From: Bilamarchaeum sp040758595
GTDB lineage: Archaea > Micrarchaeota > Micrarchaeia > Anstonellales > Bilamarchaeaceae
Length of the DNA stretch: 64,000 bases
Assembly (NCBI GenBank): GCA_040758595.1
Contig: JBFLVJ010000002.1
Span: forward strand, 43,885-107,884
Reading direction: 5' to 3'
Shown here: positions 54,191-63,016 of the stretch, in pieces
Layout: each line of letters begins with the position of its first letter
How positions within the stretch are numbered: position 1 is the stretch's first letter
Program-made: the position numbers and the translations under genes
The notes under the pieces: generated by a model
The model's input: only the letters and a program-made list of their open reading frames with translations
Told to the model about the DNA's origin: nothing
Database searches by the model: none

Positions 54191-56512
54191 CTATGCATTC
54201 ACAGAGAATTCGCCTTCAACGATCTCCACTTCCTTGACGCGGCTGATGCTCTTCAGCTCCTCCACGAGTTCCGGATCCAGCCCGCCTTTGAGGCTGAGCC
54301 GCACCCTCTCCAGCTCGGCGTTCTGGGGCAGCTTGTTCCTGGATTTATGCTGCCTCAGCTGGCTGATTATCTCGTTGAGCACCGAGACCTTCTCCACGTC
54401 ATCCTTGTGCTCCTCGCCCGCCATGGGCCAGGGCTGGCAATGGACGCTCTCCTTGCCATCGAAGAGGTTTTGGTACACCTCCTCGCTGATATGCGGGGTT
54501 ATCGGGGCCAGCAGCTTCAGGGATTCCTCGAGCACCTTGTTCAACGTGGCAAGAGCCGCATCCTTCTTCGGGTGGTCCTCGTATGCCCTGTACTTTACAT
54601 ATTCTAGGTAGTTGTCGCAGAAGTCGTGCCAGAAGAAATCATGGAGCGCTTTCATGGCCTGGTGATACTCATAGGCATCCATGCTCTCTGTGCAGAGCTT
54701 TATGGTGCTGCTCAGCCTGCCCAGGATCCACCTATCCACCATCGTGGGTTCAGTGTTTTGGGTTTTGGGTTTGCCCAGGGTCTCGACGAACCTGGCGGCG
54801 TTCCAGACCTTGGTCAGGAAGCTCTTGGAGAATTTTATATCCTCGAAGCTGAAGGGCCTGTCCTTGGCCATCGCCCCGCTCAGGGCCGCCCACTGCCTGA
54901 TGGCATCCGTGGGATAGTCCTTGAGCAGGTCGCTCGGGGAGATGATGTTCCCAAGGCTCTTGCTCATCTTCTTCCCGTCAGGGGCGAGCACGTTGCCGTT
55001 GAGCAGTATCTCCTTGAAAGGCGGCATCTTGGTGAGCGCCCCGCTCCGGTAGACCGTGTAGAACGCCCAGGTGCGCACTATCTCCACTCCCTGGGGCCTC
55101 AGCGAAACAGGATAGAATCTCTTCATCCTCTCCATGTCCGGCCATCCTGATATTATGAGCGGGGTGATGCTCGAATCCACCCAGCAGTCGCAGGTGCTGC
55201 TTTCGGCGATCATCTGCTTGCCGCACTTGCAGGCCTTGCCTTTCGCCTTCTCGGGGTAGAACGGCAGCTCGTCGTCATCAGCTGGCGCGGTCTCCCCGCA
55301 CTCGCAATAGTAGAATGGCAAAGGCGTCCCGAAGACGCGCTGCCGTGAGATGACCCAGTCCCATTCGGCCCCTTCCACCCAGTCTATCAGGTAGGTGATG
55401 CCGAAGTCAGGTATCCACTTTATCTTCTGGGCCATGGATTTTATCGTCTGGCCGGTGGATTTGATGTCTGCGAACCATTGGAGGGATGGGATGAGCTCGA
55501 CCGGCCTCTTGCACCGATCGTGCACCTTGACCGTCTGCCTTATCTGCGTCTTCTTTATGACGTTGTCCTCCAGCTCCTCGAGTATCTTCTTCTTGGCGTC
55601 CTCGACTTTGAGGCCGTCCAAAGAGCCGGAATTGATCATCTTGCCGTGCTGGTCTATGGCTTCATATAGCGGGAGCTTGTGCCGATTCTTCCATACGACA
55701 TCCATCTTGTCGCCGAAGGTGCAGACCATCACGAGCCCGCTGCCGAACTCCTTGTCCACGTCCTTGTCGGCGAAAGCCGGGACCTCTTTCCCGAGCGGGG
55801 TGCGAACGCTCTTGCCGGAGAGGCTCTTGTACCGCTCATCCTCAGGGTTGTATAGCACCGCCTCGCAGGCATGAAGCATCTCGGGCCTTGTCGTCGCGAT
55901 TATCAGATCTTCCCCGTCCGGGCCGGAGAACCTCAGGTGGTTCAATGTCCCGTCCTTTTCCTCGTCGTCTAATTCGGCCTTGGCTACTGCGGAGACGCAC
56001 CTGGGGCACCAATAGACTGGGTATTTGTCTCGGTATATGAGTTTGTCCCCGTACATCTTTATGAGCGATAATTGGACCTTCCTGTGGTACTCCGGATCCA
56101 TCGTCCGGTATTCGTATCTCCAGTCCGGGCTGAAGCCCATCTCCACCATCTGGCTTTTCATCCTGGCGATGAACTCTTTCGTCCATTCCACGCATTTCTG
56201 CCTGAACTGCGGAGGGGGGAGCCTGCCGTATTTCTTTTCCACCTTCACCTCGGTGGGGAATCCCTGGGTGTCCCAGCCCTGGGGGTAGTAGACGTTGTAG
56301 CCCCGCATGCGCTTGTACCTGGCGGCGAAGTCGAAATAGCTGTATGAGAGGACATGGCCCATGTGCAGCTCCCCGCTAGTAAAAGGCGGTGGAGTGTCTA
56401 TGGAGTAGATGGGCCTGATGGTGTCGTTCTCGTCGAACCTGTAGGTGCCGCTCTCCCCCCACTGTTCCTGCCATTTCTGCTCTATGGCTCTCTCGTAGCG
56501 TTGCTGGAGCAT
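54191..56512 (-). CDS. valS: Valyl-tRNA synthetase
   Basis: A 773-residue class I ValRS. HIGH motif PFTSGELHMGHVLSYSYFD, GWDTQGFPTEVKVE, a zinc site (CPRCVSAVAKAEL), editing-domain IIATTRPEMLHACEAVL, DWVISRQRVFGTPLPFYYC, and KKMSKSLGNIISPSDLL are present. It lacks the C-terminal coiled-coil arm of bacterial enzymes, as usual in compact archaeal forms. A linker between the catalytic and anticodon domains (KPKTQNTEPTM) is encoded by a GAAACCC array (54744-54772). Confidence 0.97.
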   Translation of the reverse strand: MLQQRYERAIEQKWQEQWGESGTYRFDENDTIRPIYSIDTPPPFTSGELHMGHVLSYSYFDFAARYKRMRGYNVYYPQGWDTQGFPTEVKVEKKYGRLPPPQFRQKCVEWTKEFIARMKSQMVEMGFSPDWRYEYRTMDPEYHRKVQLSLIKMYGDKLIYRDKYPVYWCPRCVSAVAKAELDDEEKDGTLNHLRFSGPDGEDLIIATTRPEMLHACEAVLYNPEDERYKSLSGKSVRTPLGKEVPAFADKDVDKEFGSGLVMVCTFGDKMDVVWKNRHKLPLYEAIDQHGKMINSGSLDGLKVEDAKKKILEELEDNVIKKTQIRQTVKVHDRCKRPVELIPSLQWFADIKSTGQTIKSMAQKIKWIPDFGITYLIDWVEGAEWDWVISRQRVFGTPLPFYYCECGETAPADDDELPFYPEKAKGKACKCGKQMIAESSTCDCWVDSSITPLIISGWPDMERMKRFYPVSLRPQGVEIVRTWAFYTVYRSGALTKMPPFKEILLNGNVLAPDGKKMSKSLGNIISPSDLLKDYPTDAIRQWAALSGAMAKDRPFSFEDIKFSKSFLTKVWNAARFVETLGKPKTQNTEPTMVDRWILGRLSSTIKLCTESMDAYEYHQAMKALHDFFWHDFCDNYLEYVKYRAYEDHPKKDAALATLNKVLEESLKLLAPITPHISEEVYQNLFDGKESVHCQPWPMAGEEHKDDVEKVSVLNEIISQLRQHKSRNKLPQNAELERVRLSLKGGLDPELVEELKSISRVKEVEIVEGEFSVNA
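54744..54772 (-). repeat. GAAACCC array inside valS
   Basis: On the coding strand units AAACCCA, AAACCCA, AAACACT, GAACCCA run in 7-base phase and are translated KPKTQNTEPT, at the junction between the catalytic core and the anticodon-binding domain. Confidence 0.75.
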
Positions 56513-56558
56513 AAGAATCAGAATAAGATTGCTGAGAGGTTTTTAAAAAAAGAGGAGT

Positions 56559-57545
56559 TCAGGCCACGGCCTGCTTGAGCCTCACCGGCCTGACGTTGTT
56601 GAGCCTGCCGTAGGCGTACATCTCGGCTGCCGCGCTGATGGCGACGATTGTGCTCTCGTTGCCCTCGATGCCCATGTCGACGAAGTCTTCAGCTTTCTTC
56701 TGGCTGCCGTAGAAGGCGGCCAACTGGGCGAACGCTTCCTTGTATTCCGTCTGGTCCCCGCTCTTCTTGGCGTCCTTGAGCCTCTTGTTGAGCTCGTTGA
56801 CCATGAGGATGGACGCCTGGGTCAGCTGCTGTATCGTCCTGTCCCTTTCGATGGACATGGCGCCGCTTGGGCTCAAGTCCGCGTCTTTGGGCTTGGCCGC
56901 GCCGAAGACGACGTTCATGGAGTAGCCCATCTCGAGGGCCGCCCTGAGCATGTCCCCCATCTGGGTCTCGTTGAGGCCCTTGGAAGCGATTTCGAGCACC
57001 TTCTTCTGGTTCTCCAAAGAAGTGCCTGTCTTGAGCCTTGCCAGCTCGTTCGCAGCCGCGAGGCCGAGGCCCAGCGCAGCGTTCCGTTCTGCCGTCTTCT
57101 CCTCTTTGGCATATCTGTTCGCTTGCTGTCCCGAGGTCTCGAGATATTTCTGGAGGTAGATCTTGCTGATTATGTCTGTGACGTGGTCTTTCTGCTCCTT
57201 GGTGAAGTCCCTGAGCAGTTCCTTTACTTTGGTCAGCCTGTCGGCATTTATCAAAGGCTTGCCGTTCTGGTCGAGGCCGACATAGCCGCCAAGGGCATCC
57301 AAGACCCGGGTCAGCGACAGCGGGGTCTTATTGAATGCTTTAACCGTGCTCAGGTCTCCTTTAGGCTCCGGGAGCTTGAATCCCAAATCCGGAGGCGGGG
57401 ATGACGTTTTAGCGTAGCCTTGGAGCGCTGCTTGGATAGCGGGTTTTGCTATTTCGACTGCTTTATTGTGAGTATCTTGCGCATCCTTTTGCCGAATTAC
57501 TGTGGCATCAGCTCTCGCGTCCGATTCTTCTTGTCCGAATGGCAT
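56559..57545 (-). CDS. Helical protein of unknown function, in the giant-protein set
   Basis: A 328-residue, almost entirely alpha-helical soluble protein with no signal peptide or membrane helix. The N-terminus is acidic and disordered (GQEESDARADAT), and a Pro-rich linker (SSPPPDLGFKLPEPKGD) precedes helical segments with some coiled-coil character (AERNAALGLGLAAANELARLK, QASILMVNELNKRLKDAKK). No family recognised. It lies downstream of the Tat-signal and 1507-residue genes on the same strand; its composition resembles the helical N-terminal part of the giant protein. Confidence 0.68.
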   Translation of the reverse strand: MPFGQEESDARADATVIRQKDAQDTHNKAVEIAKPAIQAALQGYAKTSSPPPDLGFKLPEPKGDLSTVKAFNKTPLSLTRVLDALGGYVGLDQNGKPLINADRLTKVKELLRDFTKEQKDHVTDIISKIYLQKYLETSGQQANRYAKEEKTAERNAALGLGLAAANELARLKTGTSLENQKKVLEIASKGLNETQMGDMLRAALEMGYSMNVVFGAAKPKDADLSPSGAMSIERDRTIQQLTQASILMVNELNKRLKDAKKSGDQTEYKEAFAQLAAFYGSQKKAEDFVDMGIEGNESTIVAISAAAEMYAYGRLNNVRPVRLKQAVA

Positions 57546-57584
57546 AGAATAAGATTAGAAAAAGAGAGAATAAAACTGTTCTGT

Positions 57585-58262
57585 TTAGTACTCCGTAGAA
57601 GCGACTGCGCCCACCTTTGGTTTAGGATCATAAAGAATTGCCTTTGCACCAAAGACCTGGCGTTTCTTTGAATAGTACGACGCACCGTACGCTAGTTGCC
57701 CTCCTTTGTATTGGCCTATAACCTTGCCATTGGCATCGAGCGGGATAGCATAAACATTAATTACTCGCTCACCATTTTGAGCAGAGTCAAACTCGAAAAA
57801 CAATCTGGCACTTTTTGGTTCCTGACCAGATACCTGTTTTACGAGGTCAACAAATGACCTAAGGTCAAAGCCAGCATACACCTGGGTTGTATCTGTAGCG
57901 CTTTTTGAATATCTAAAGTTAATGGTGCTGCTTCCATCGTCCTTTCTACCTAATCCTATGGATACGTGCAGACCTTCTTTTGGCACATTAAGCACCGAAG
58001 CCACAGCACCGTTGCTAGCGTATGGCTTGCTCTTCTTATCTAGGTTATTGATGGTATCGCTGAGCGTGAGTTTGTAGACTTTCTGCCCGTTTATCGTCAC
58101 GGGCGTGGTCGCTTTGGCCTCCCTGCCAAAGAACGACATCGGAGAAACAGCCAAAGCTCCGCCGAGCAAGGCGGCTCCAGCCACTTTGAAGAAGCCCCTC
58201 CTCGAGGTGCCTCTTTCGTCAGGCCCCTCGGGCCCCCTTAGAACGTGATCCATCCTTTTCAT
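57585..58262 (-). CDS. Tat-exported protein of unknown function
   Basis: A 225-residue protein with a twin-arginine signal, TSRRGFFKVAGAALLGGALAV. Start chosen at the ATG at 58262 after GGTGGAGG; a longer frame to 58313 overlaps a terminator-like hairpin. The mature part is beta-rich (VYKLTLSDTINNL, HVSIGLGRKDDGSSTINFRYS, ARLFFEFDSAQNGERVINVYAIPLD) without Cys. Base composition is clearly more AT-rich than its neighbours, hinting at a different origin. Family unknown. Confidence 0.72.
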   Translation of the reverse strand: MKRMDHVLRGPEGPDERGTSRRGFFKVAGAALLGGALAVSPMSFFGREAKATTPVTINGQKVYKLTLSDTINNLDKKSKPYASNGAVASVLNVPKEGLHVSIGLGRKDDGSSTINFRYSKSATDTTQVYAGFDLRSFVDLVKQVSGQEPKSARLFFEFDSAQNGERVINVYAIPLDANGKVIGQYKGGQLAYGASYYSKKRQVFGAKAILYDPKPKVGAVASTEY

Positions 58263-58303
58263 ATCCTCCACCCCAATATTATTACCACGGAACTTATTAA
58301 AAA

Positions 58304-58327
58304 CACAGCCCATCGGGCTGTTTTTTG
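58304..58327. terminator. Hairpin followed by T-run between the giant gene and the Tat gene
   Basis: CAGCCC-ATC-GGGCTG (58306-58320) is a perfect 6-bp stem followed by TTTTTTG on the plus strand. On the minus strand it is followed by TGTTTTTAA, so it could end transcription of the 1507-residue protein gene, which runs leftward. Confidence 0.5.
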
Positions 58328-58380
58328 TTGAAATCCATCCTCTTCTCCAGGTTTTTATAGAAAAATGAAAAAAATATAAA

Positions 58381-61300
58381 TCAGCGCTTTTCCTGAGCGA
58401 ACAGAGGCGCCAGCAGCTGCTGTATCTTGGCGGCTATCTCCTTGGCGGTCCTGTCCCTGCTGCGGTGTCCCTGCGGCGGGAAGAGGGCCACTTTCTTGCC
58501 TTCCTCCTCATTCACCCTCAGCATGTGGATGTTCGCCTGCTTGTTCTCGATCACATACAGGAGATGGGCCTTTATGGCGTTGTTCATATTGTCCCTGTTG
58601 TTCTCGAAGACCTTCTTGAGAGTGCCTTCCATCAGCCGGTTCTGCACGCGGGACTTGAACATCGACTGTATGATCTCGTCCACGAACCTGGAGAACGGTT
58701 TGTTGCTCTCATAGAAGGTCGAGGTGTCCTCGCTGTAGGTCGCAGATTTGGGCAGCGTCGAGGGGCCCTCGGTGAGGGTCGAGCCGGTGTCCGCCTTGGT
58801 GCCTGAGGACTTGACGGCCTTTATGAGGAAGCCCTTGTCGAGCGCGTATGCGAGCTGGCGGCTCTGCTTGAACGGGTCGTATGTGCTCAGCACTGCCGCC
58901 GCTCCCAGCCTGCGCTTCTCTGCGGCCAGCAGCAGCACATAGTCGTCCGATCTGCCGGTGTTGATGAGGTATGACGCCTTCTCGTATCTCTTGACGAGTT
59001 CGAGCAGGTCCTTGTTGCTCTTATCGGCAAGCACATCCTTCGCCTCATCGGTCGTCAGCTTCAGCCAGGGGAGCGCGGTCATCACCTTGTGGCGCTTGTA
59101 TTCGAGCGTCCTGTCGCTGAACCATGAGGGGTTGGCCTCCTCGGTTTTCTTGAAGGCCGCCTTCAGGTCTTCTGCCGAGGCTTCCTGGTCCATAGGCTTC
59201 AGTCCGGGCTTGAGCTTGACCAGCTCAGCCATCCAGGCCTTGACGAAATCGTCCCTGCGGCTAGCGAGCAGGAGCTTCGGGGAGAGCGCGTTCTTCGCGC
59301 ACACCGGATAGAACATGCTGGTGGCCCCGCTTCCCTGGAACATCAGGAACCTCACGCTATCCTGCTGCGTGAGGCCGTGGTCCTTGACTATCCCCTGCTC
59401 ATTGCTGGAGACCAGGAACCACATGCCCTTCCATCTCCTCATGTTGTCGGGTTTCGTGAGGAACTTGTAATCTATCCTCTGCCCGCCCTTTTCGGTCGCC
59501 ATGAGCCAGTCCACGACAGCATCTGCCCTGACCGGATTGAGCTTGAGGCTCCGGTCGCTCATGCCATCGGTGGTGATCGTCAGCTTCAGCACACAGCAGA
59601 GCTTATCACGGCCGAGCTCCCAGTTCTCGGTCTTCTTGCCGTATTTCCATTCGAGGACCTGTCCGCGGGTCGTCAGGTTGAACGGTTTATCGGTGCAGCT
59701 TCTGGGAAGCCGTATCTTCTGGTCCGGCTTGGCCTCCAGCTCGGGCGCTTCCTTCGCCTTCGCTTTCTTGCCTCTTTTTGGGAGGCCGACGCACGTGTTC
59801 GGCTCCTCCCTAAGCGGCTTCACGCGCAGCACACGGTAGCCGTCGATCCTCTCCTGGAAGAACTTCAGCACGTCCGGGTGTTTCTTGACCCAGGCGAGCC
59901 TCTCGGCTTTGGTGCTGGTCCCACCCTGGACATCCTGGGTGCCAACGCCATAGTACTGCCTATAATACGCCTCTCCGCGTTCGGTGAGCGTTTTGAAGTT
60001 CGAGGGGTGGTCGTTTATGATGAAGCTCTGGGGCTTCTGGTCCACATAGTCCCAGCTCCAGGTCCAGGGTGTGAATGCCTTTACCAGGAAGGGCCTGTCC
60101 CTCTTGACACGGGGCACCTCTCCCTTGTTCAGCCACTGGGTAAGAGGGGTGACTGCCAGTTTCCCCGCCCAGTGGACCGGGTTTATGTAATCGAGTCCCT
60201 GCGTGGGCTTGTCCCTGGCCATCATATAGCCGGCTATGGCTGTGAGGAGGTAGAACCTGAATGTGAGGTTGCCCACCCCGCGGACGGCATTGGGCCATTT
60301 CTTGGCCACCCTCTCGCTGCCATTCCTGTTCTTGACTATCTCTATCTCGCGGTGCCAGCGGTTCCTCTGGAGTATCTTCGCCACATCGTCCCCTATGAGG
60401 CGATCGTACAAGCTCCCGAGCTTCTCGGAATACCAGGACCCGGAGACCAGGTTGAGGGCCATCCTTGCCACTGCCGCCTTGAACCGGTCCCACCTGCCGG
60501 GCGTGGGACTTAGCGTTTCTGATATCCCCCCTCCGTGCTCCTGGAAGACGATCCTCGCGTTCACCCAGGCGATGTTGCCGAGCCCGGCGTGCTGCCCGTA
60601 GCCTACGGTCTTGAGCCTCTCGACCGAGCGCTCGGCCGCTTTCCTTAGCGGATGGCCGTAGTCGTGTCTGAGGTCGCTGAGCATCTTCGGGAGTATCTGG
60701 GTCTTCTCCACGTCGCTCAGAGGCTCCCTCTTATCGAGGAGCATATGGACGCCCATCATCCTGTCTTTGACTTCTCCGGGGAGTTCGGCATCATCTATCA
60801 TCCTCTTGAAATCAGCGAGCTCTTTGAAGTACTGCTTCTTGACATATCCGAAAGTCCGGTCCTCTTCCTGGACCTGGGCATCCAGCTCCAGCACCCTCTG
60901 CAGCCTTGCGGTGGTGCTCCCGACCACCCTCTCCAGATCAGTCATGTTCGCGACTGCGATCTGGCTCTCTTCCGCCTTGACCATCTCGACCTTCTTGACC
61001 GCCATCTCCATCGGCAGCACCCCTTCGGCGGGCACCATGGCGGCGCCTCCGGAAGGCTGGAGCGCCTTCTGCTCTAGCGCAATCCTCTCGGCCCGGACCT
61101 CTCTCTGCAATTGGAATCTCGCAGGAAGCCTCTGCAGCGCTATCGCGAAAGCCGCAAGCTGGCGGTTGTCGTCATCGCTGAGCTGGCCTGCGCCGTACCT
61201 GGCAGGCAGCATCCCGACAATGCGGGCTGCGGTCATCAGGCTGTTTATCTCCCGGTCCCCGAAGCTGCCGGTATCGAAATAGCCGGGTATCTCACTGAGC

Positions 61301-62901
61301 TTGAGCATGACGTCGTTGAGGTAGTCCCTCTCGCCATCGCCCAAAGGCTCTTTCTGGAAATGGGTGGGCAGGACTGCCTTCATCTTCAAGAGCTCTTCTC
61401 CCTTCTCGACGATGCCCGTGACGAGGGTGTTCGGCATCCGGTCGACCGCTTCGGCGGCTTTGGTGACGCTCTCTATATCTCCCCCGCGGTTCTCCAGGAA
61501 GGATCTGAATTCAGAACCGAGTATCTGCGCGAGCGCCTCCGGGTTCGCGCTTTCCATATGGGCCTGGGCGTCCTTGAGCTTGTTGTTGTAGGCGTTTTCG
61601 GCACGGACCGCCAACGCCTCTGCGTTCTGGTGGGCGACCCTCGCATCCGATACCTCCTTGGCCAACCTGTTCAGGGTGGCATTGGCATCATCCTGGAGCT
61701 CTACGAGTTCATCATAAGTGCGGACCTCGTTGCCCAGCATCGCCTTGCCTTCCCTGCCGGCCTTCTGCACCGCCTCGAGGATGACGCCATTCGCGGTTTG
61801 AGCGGCATCCATCTCTTCCAGGGCATGCGCCTCAGCCGCCATGGCATCCTCCCTGGCCAAATTGGCGATCGCGAGCCTCGCTTTCGCGTCTTCGATATCC
61901 TTTCCGAGCTGCGCCATCTCGGCTTCGTACCTTGTGGTGTATCCAAGACCCGGACAGCCGAGCGGATCCATCTGGTCTGTCGGGGTCTGGAAGAGCCTCA
62001 GCGCCTCTGCGATGTATCTGCTGACCGCCGCTTCGATGGGCTCTGTGGAGCGGCCGTTTATATATCGTTCGATCTCGTCCTGGTCGACAAGCTGCCTGAG
62101 CACCGCGCCCTGCTTGCTGCTGAATGTCCTCATGCCCTTCCAGGCGAGGAACTTGCAGACGTTCCCTATGAACATCCCCTGCTGTTTCTCCACATCTTCC
62201 CCCTGGCCCTTGGCCTGCAGCCTCGCCACGCTCTCCATGAATATGAAGAAAGCCCGCGGGGGCATCGGAAGGTTCGCGGGCCAGCCCGGATATCTCATCG
62301 AGCCGTCCGGATTCATCTTGTTCTCCCAGATGCTGGTAGCGCTGTTCGTGCTCTGGTATGGCGCGGTCCCGAGGAAAGCTGAATATATGATATCCAGGTC
62401 CGCGGTCTCCAAATCGTTGATCATGTACTTGGGATTGTTCGCTGCGAGGTACAGTTCCCGGGCGAGGTTCTGCCTCCTCTTGGTCATCGATGCTTTGTAC
62501 TCCTCATCGACTTCTTCGTGCGGGGATGGCAGGGTGCAGTTCTGTATCACAGAGATGAACTCCCTCCGCGTGACGACCTCCCGTATGAGGTTCGCCGGAG
62601 AGCGCTCTTCATCCGAGGAAAGCTCGTCATGCCCGGTCCTTATGGCCGCTACTAGATGCTTGTTGAACGCTGTCGCTGCGTTACCGTCTATCTTGCTCTC
62701 ATCGATGTTGGTCTGCCCTTTCAGGCTGGCTTCTTCCTTGGCCTTCTGGAGAGCGGCCGCGGATTGCCTTTCCTGGTACGCTTTTGTCCCCGGTATCCTC
62801 TCCTTGGCGAAAGCCACAGCGGCCCTCATCCTCCCCTGTTTCACCGCACCTGGATCCTTATTCTGAGCCTGAGCCATACCTGTCGTATCCTGTCCCGCCA
62901 T
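58381..62901 (-). CDS. Giant (1507-residue) protein of unknown function with one membrane segment
   Basis: Start at the ATG 62901, preceded by AGGTGTGATT. No signal peptide; the N-terminus is hydrophilic. Residues about 340-470 are strongly helical and Ala/Glu-rich, likely coiled coil. Residues about 1-340 and 480-900 are mixed helical. A single hydrophobic segment (LTFRFYLLTAIAGYMM, near residue 885) would place the last about 600 residues on the other side of a membrane. That C-terminal part has a KRGKKAKAKEAP linker and Cys residues (CVGLP, RSCTDK, KLCCVL). No catalytic motif recognised. It is the longest gene in the window, and two unknown genes follow it on the same strand. Confidence 0.75.
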   Translation of the reverse strand: MAGQDTTGMAQAQNKDPGAVKQGRMRAAVAFAKERIPGTKAYQERQSAAALQKAKEEASLKGQTNIDESKIDGNAATAFNKHLVAAIRTGHDELSSDEERSPANLIREVVTRREFISVIQNCTLPSPHEEVDEEYKASMTKRRQNLARELYLAANNPKYMINDLETADLDIIYSAFLGTAPYQSTNSATSIWENKMNPDGSMRYPGWPANLPMPPRAFFIFMESVARLQAKGQGEDVEKQQGMFIGNVCKFLAWKGMRTFSSKQGAVLRQLVDQDEIERYINGRSTEPIEAAVSRYIAEALRLFQTPTDQMDPLGCPGLGYTTRYEAEMAQLGKDIEDAKARLAIANLAREDAMAAEAHALEEMDAAQTANGVILEAVQKAGREGKAMLGNEVRTYDELVELQDDANATLNRLAKEVSDARVAHQNAEALAVRAENAYNNKLKDAQAHMESANPEALAQILGSEFRSFLENRGGDIESVTKAAEAVDRMPNTLVTGIVEKGEELLKMKAVLPTHFQKEPLGDGERDYLNDVMLKLSEIPGYFDTGSFGDREINSLMTAARIVGMLPARYGAGQLSDDDNRQLAAFAIALQRLPARFQLQREVRAERIALEQKALQPSGGAAMVPAEGVLPMEMAVKKVEMVKAEESQIAVANMTDLERVVGSTTARLQRVLELDAQVQEEDRTFGYVKKQYFKELADFKRMIDDAELPGEVKDRMMGVHMLLDKREPLSDVEKTQILPKMLSDLRHDYGHPLRKAAERSVERLKTVGYGQHAGLGNIAWVNARIVFQEHGGGISETLSPTPGRWDRFKAAVARMALNLVSGSWYSEKLGSLYDRLIGDDVAKILQRNRWHREIEIVKNRNGSERVAKKWPNAVRGVGNLTFRFYLLTAIAGYMMARDKPTQGLDYINPVHWAGKLAVTPLTQWLNKGEVPRVKRDRPFLVKAFTPWTWSWDYVDQKPQSFIINDHPSNFKTLTERGEAYYRQYYGVGTQDVQGGTSTKAERLAWVKKHPDVLKFFQERIDGYRVLRVKPLREEPNTCVGLPKRGKKAKAKEAPELEAKPDQKIRLPRSCTDKPFNLTTRGQVLEWKYGKKTENWELGRDKLCCVLKLTITTDGMSDRSLKLNPVRADAVVDWLMATEKGGQRIDYKFLTKPDNMRRWKGMWFLVSSNEQGIVKDHGLTQQDSVRFLMFQGSGATSMFYPVCAKNALSPKLLLASRRDDFVKAWMAELVKLKPGLKPMDQEASAEDLKAAFKKTEEANPSWFSDRTLEYKRHKVMTALPWLKLTTDEAKDVLADKSNKDLLELVKRYEKASYLINTGRSDDYVLLLAAEKRRLGAAAVLSTYDPFKQSRQLAYALDKGFLIKAVKSSGTKADTGSTLTEGPSTLPKSATYSEDTSTFYESNKPFSRFVDEIIQSMFKSRVQNRLMEGTLKKVFENNRDNMNNAIKAHLLYVIENKQANIHMLRVNEEEGKKVALFPPQGHRSRDRTAKEIAAKIQQLLAPLFAQEKR

Positions 62902-63016
62902 AATCACACCTATTATCGTCTATCTGGTTGTAGCTTATTGTGCCAGATAGTGTTTTTAAAAGTATTGATTGATGGAAAGTCGTGTGGACTGCCGTCCTGC
63001 TCTGCGCTGTCGGCGC

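Noticed and set aside
58900..59550. OmpA-like peptidoglycan-binding segment in the giant protein
   Set aside because: Short resemblances (SDRSLKLNPVRADAVVDWL and TGRSDDYVLLLAAEKRRLG) lack the full OmpA pattern, and archaea have no peptidoglycan of that type.
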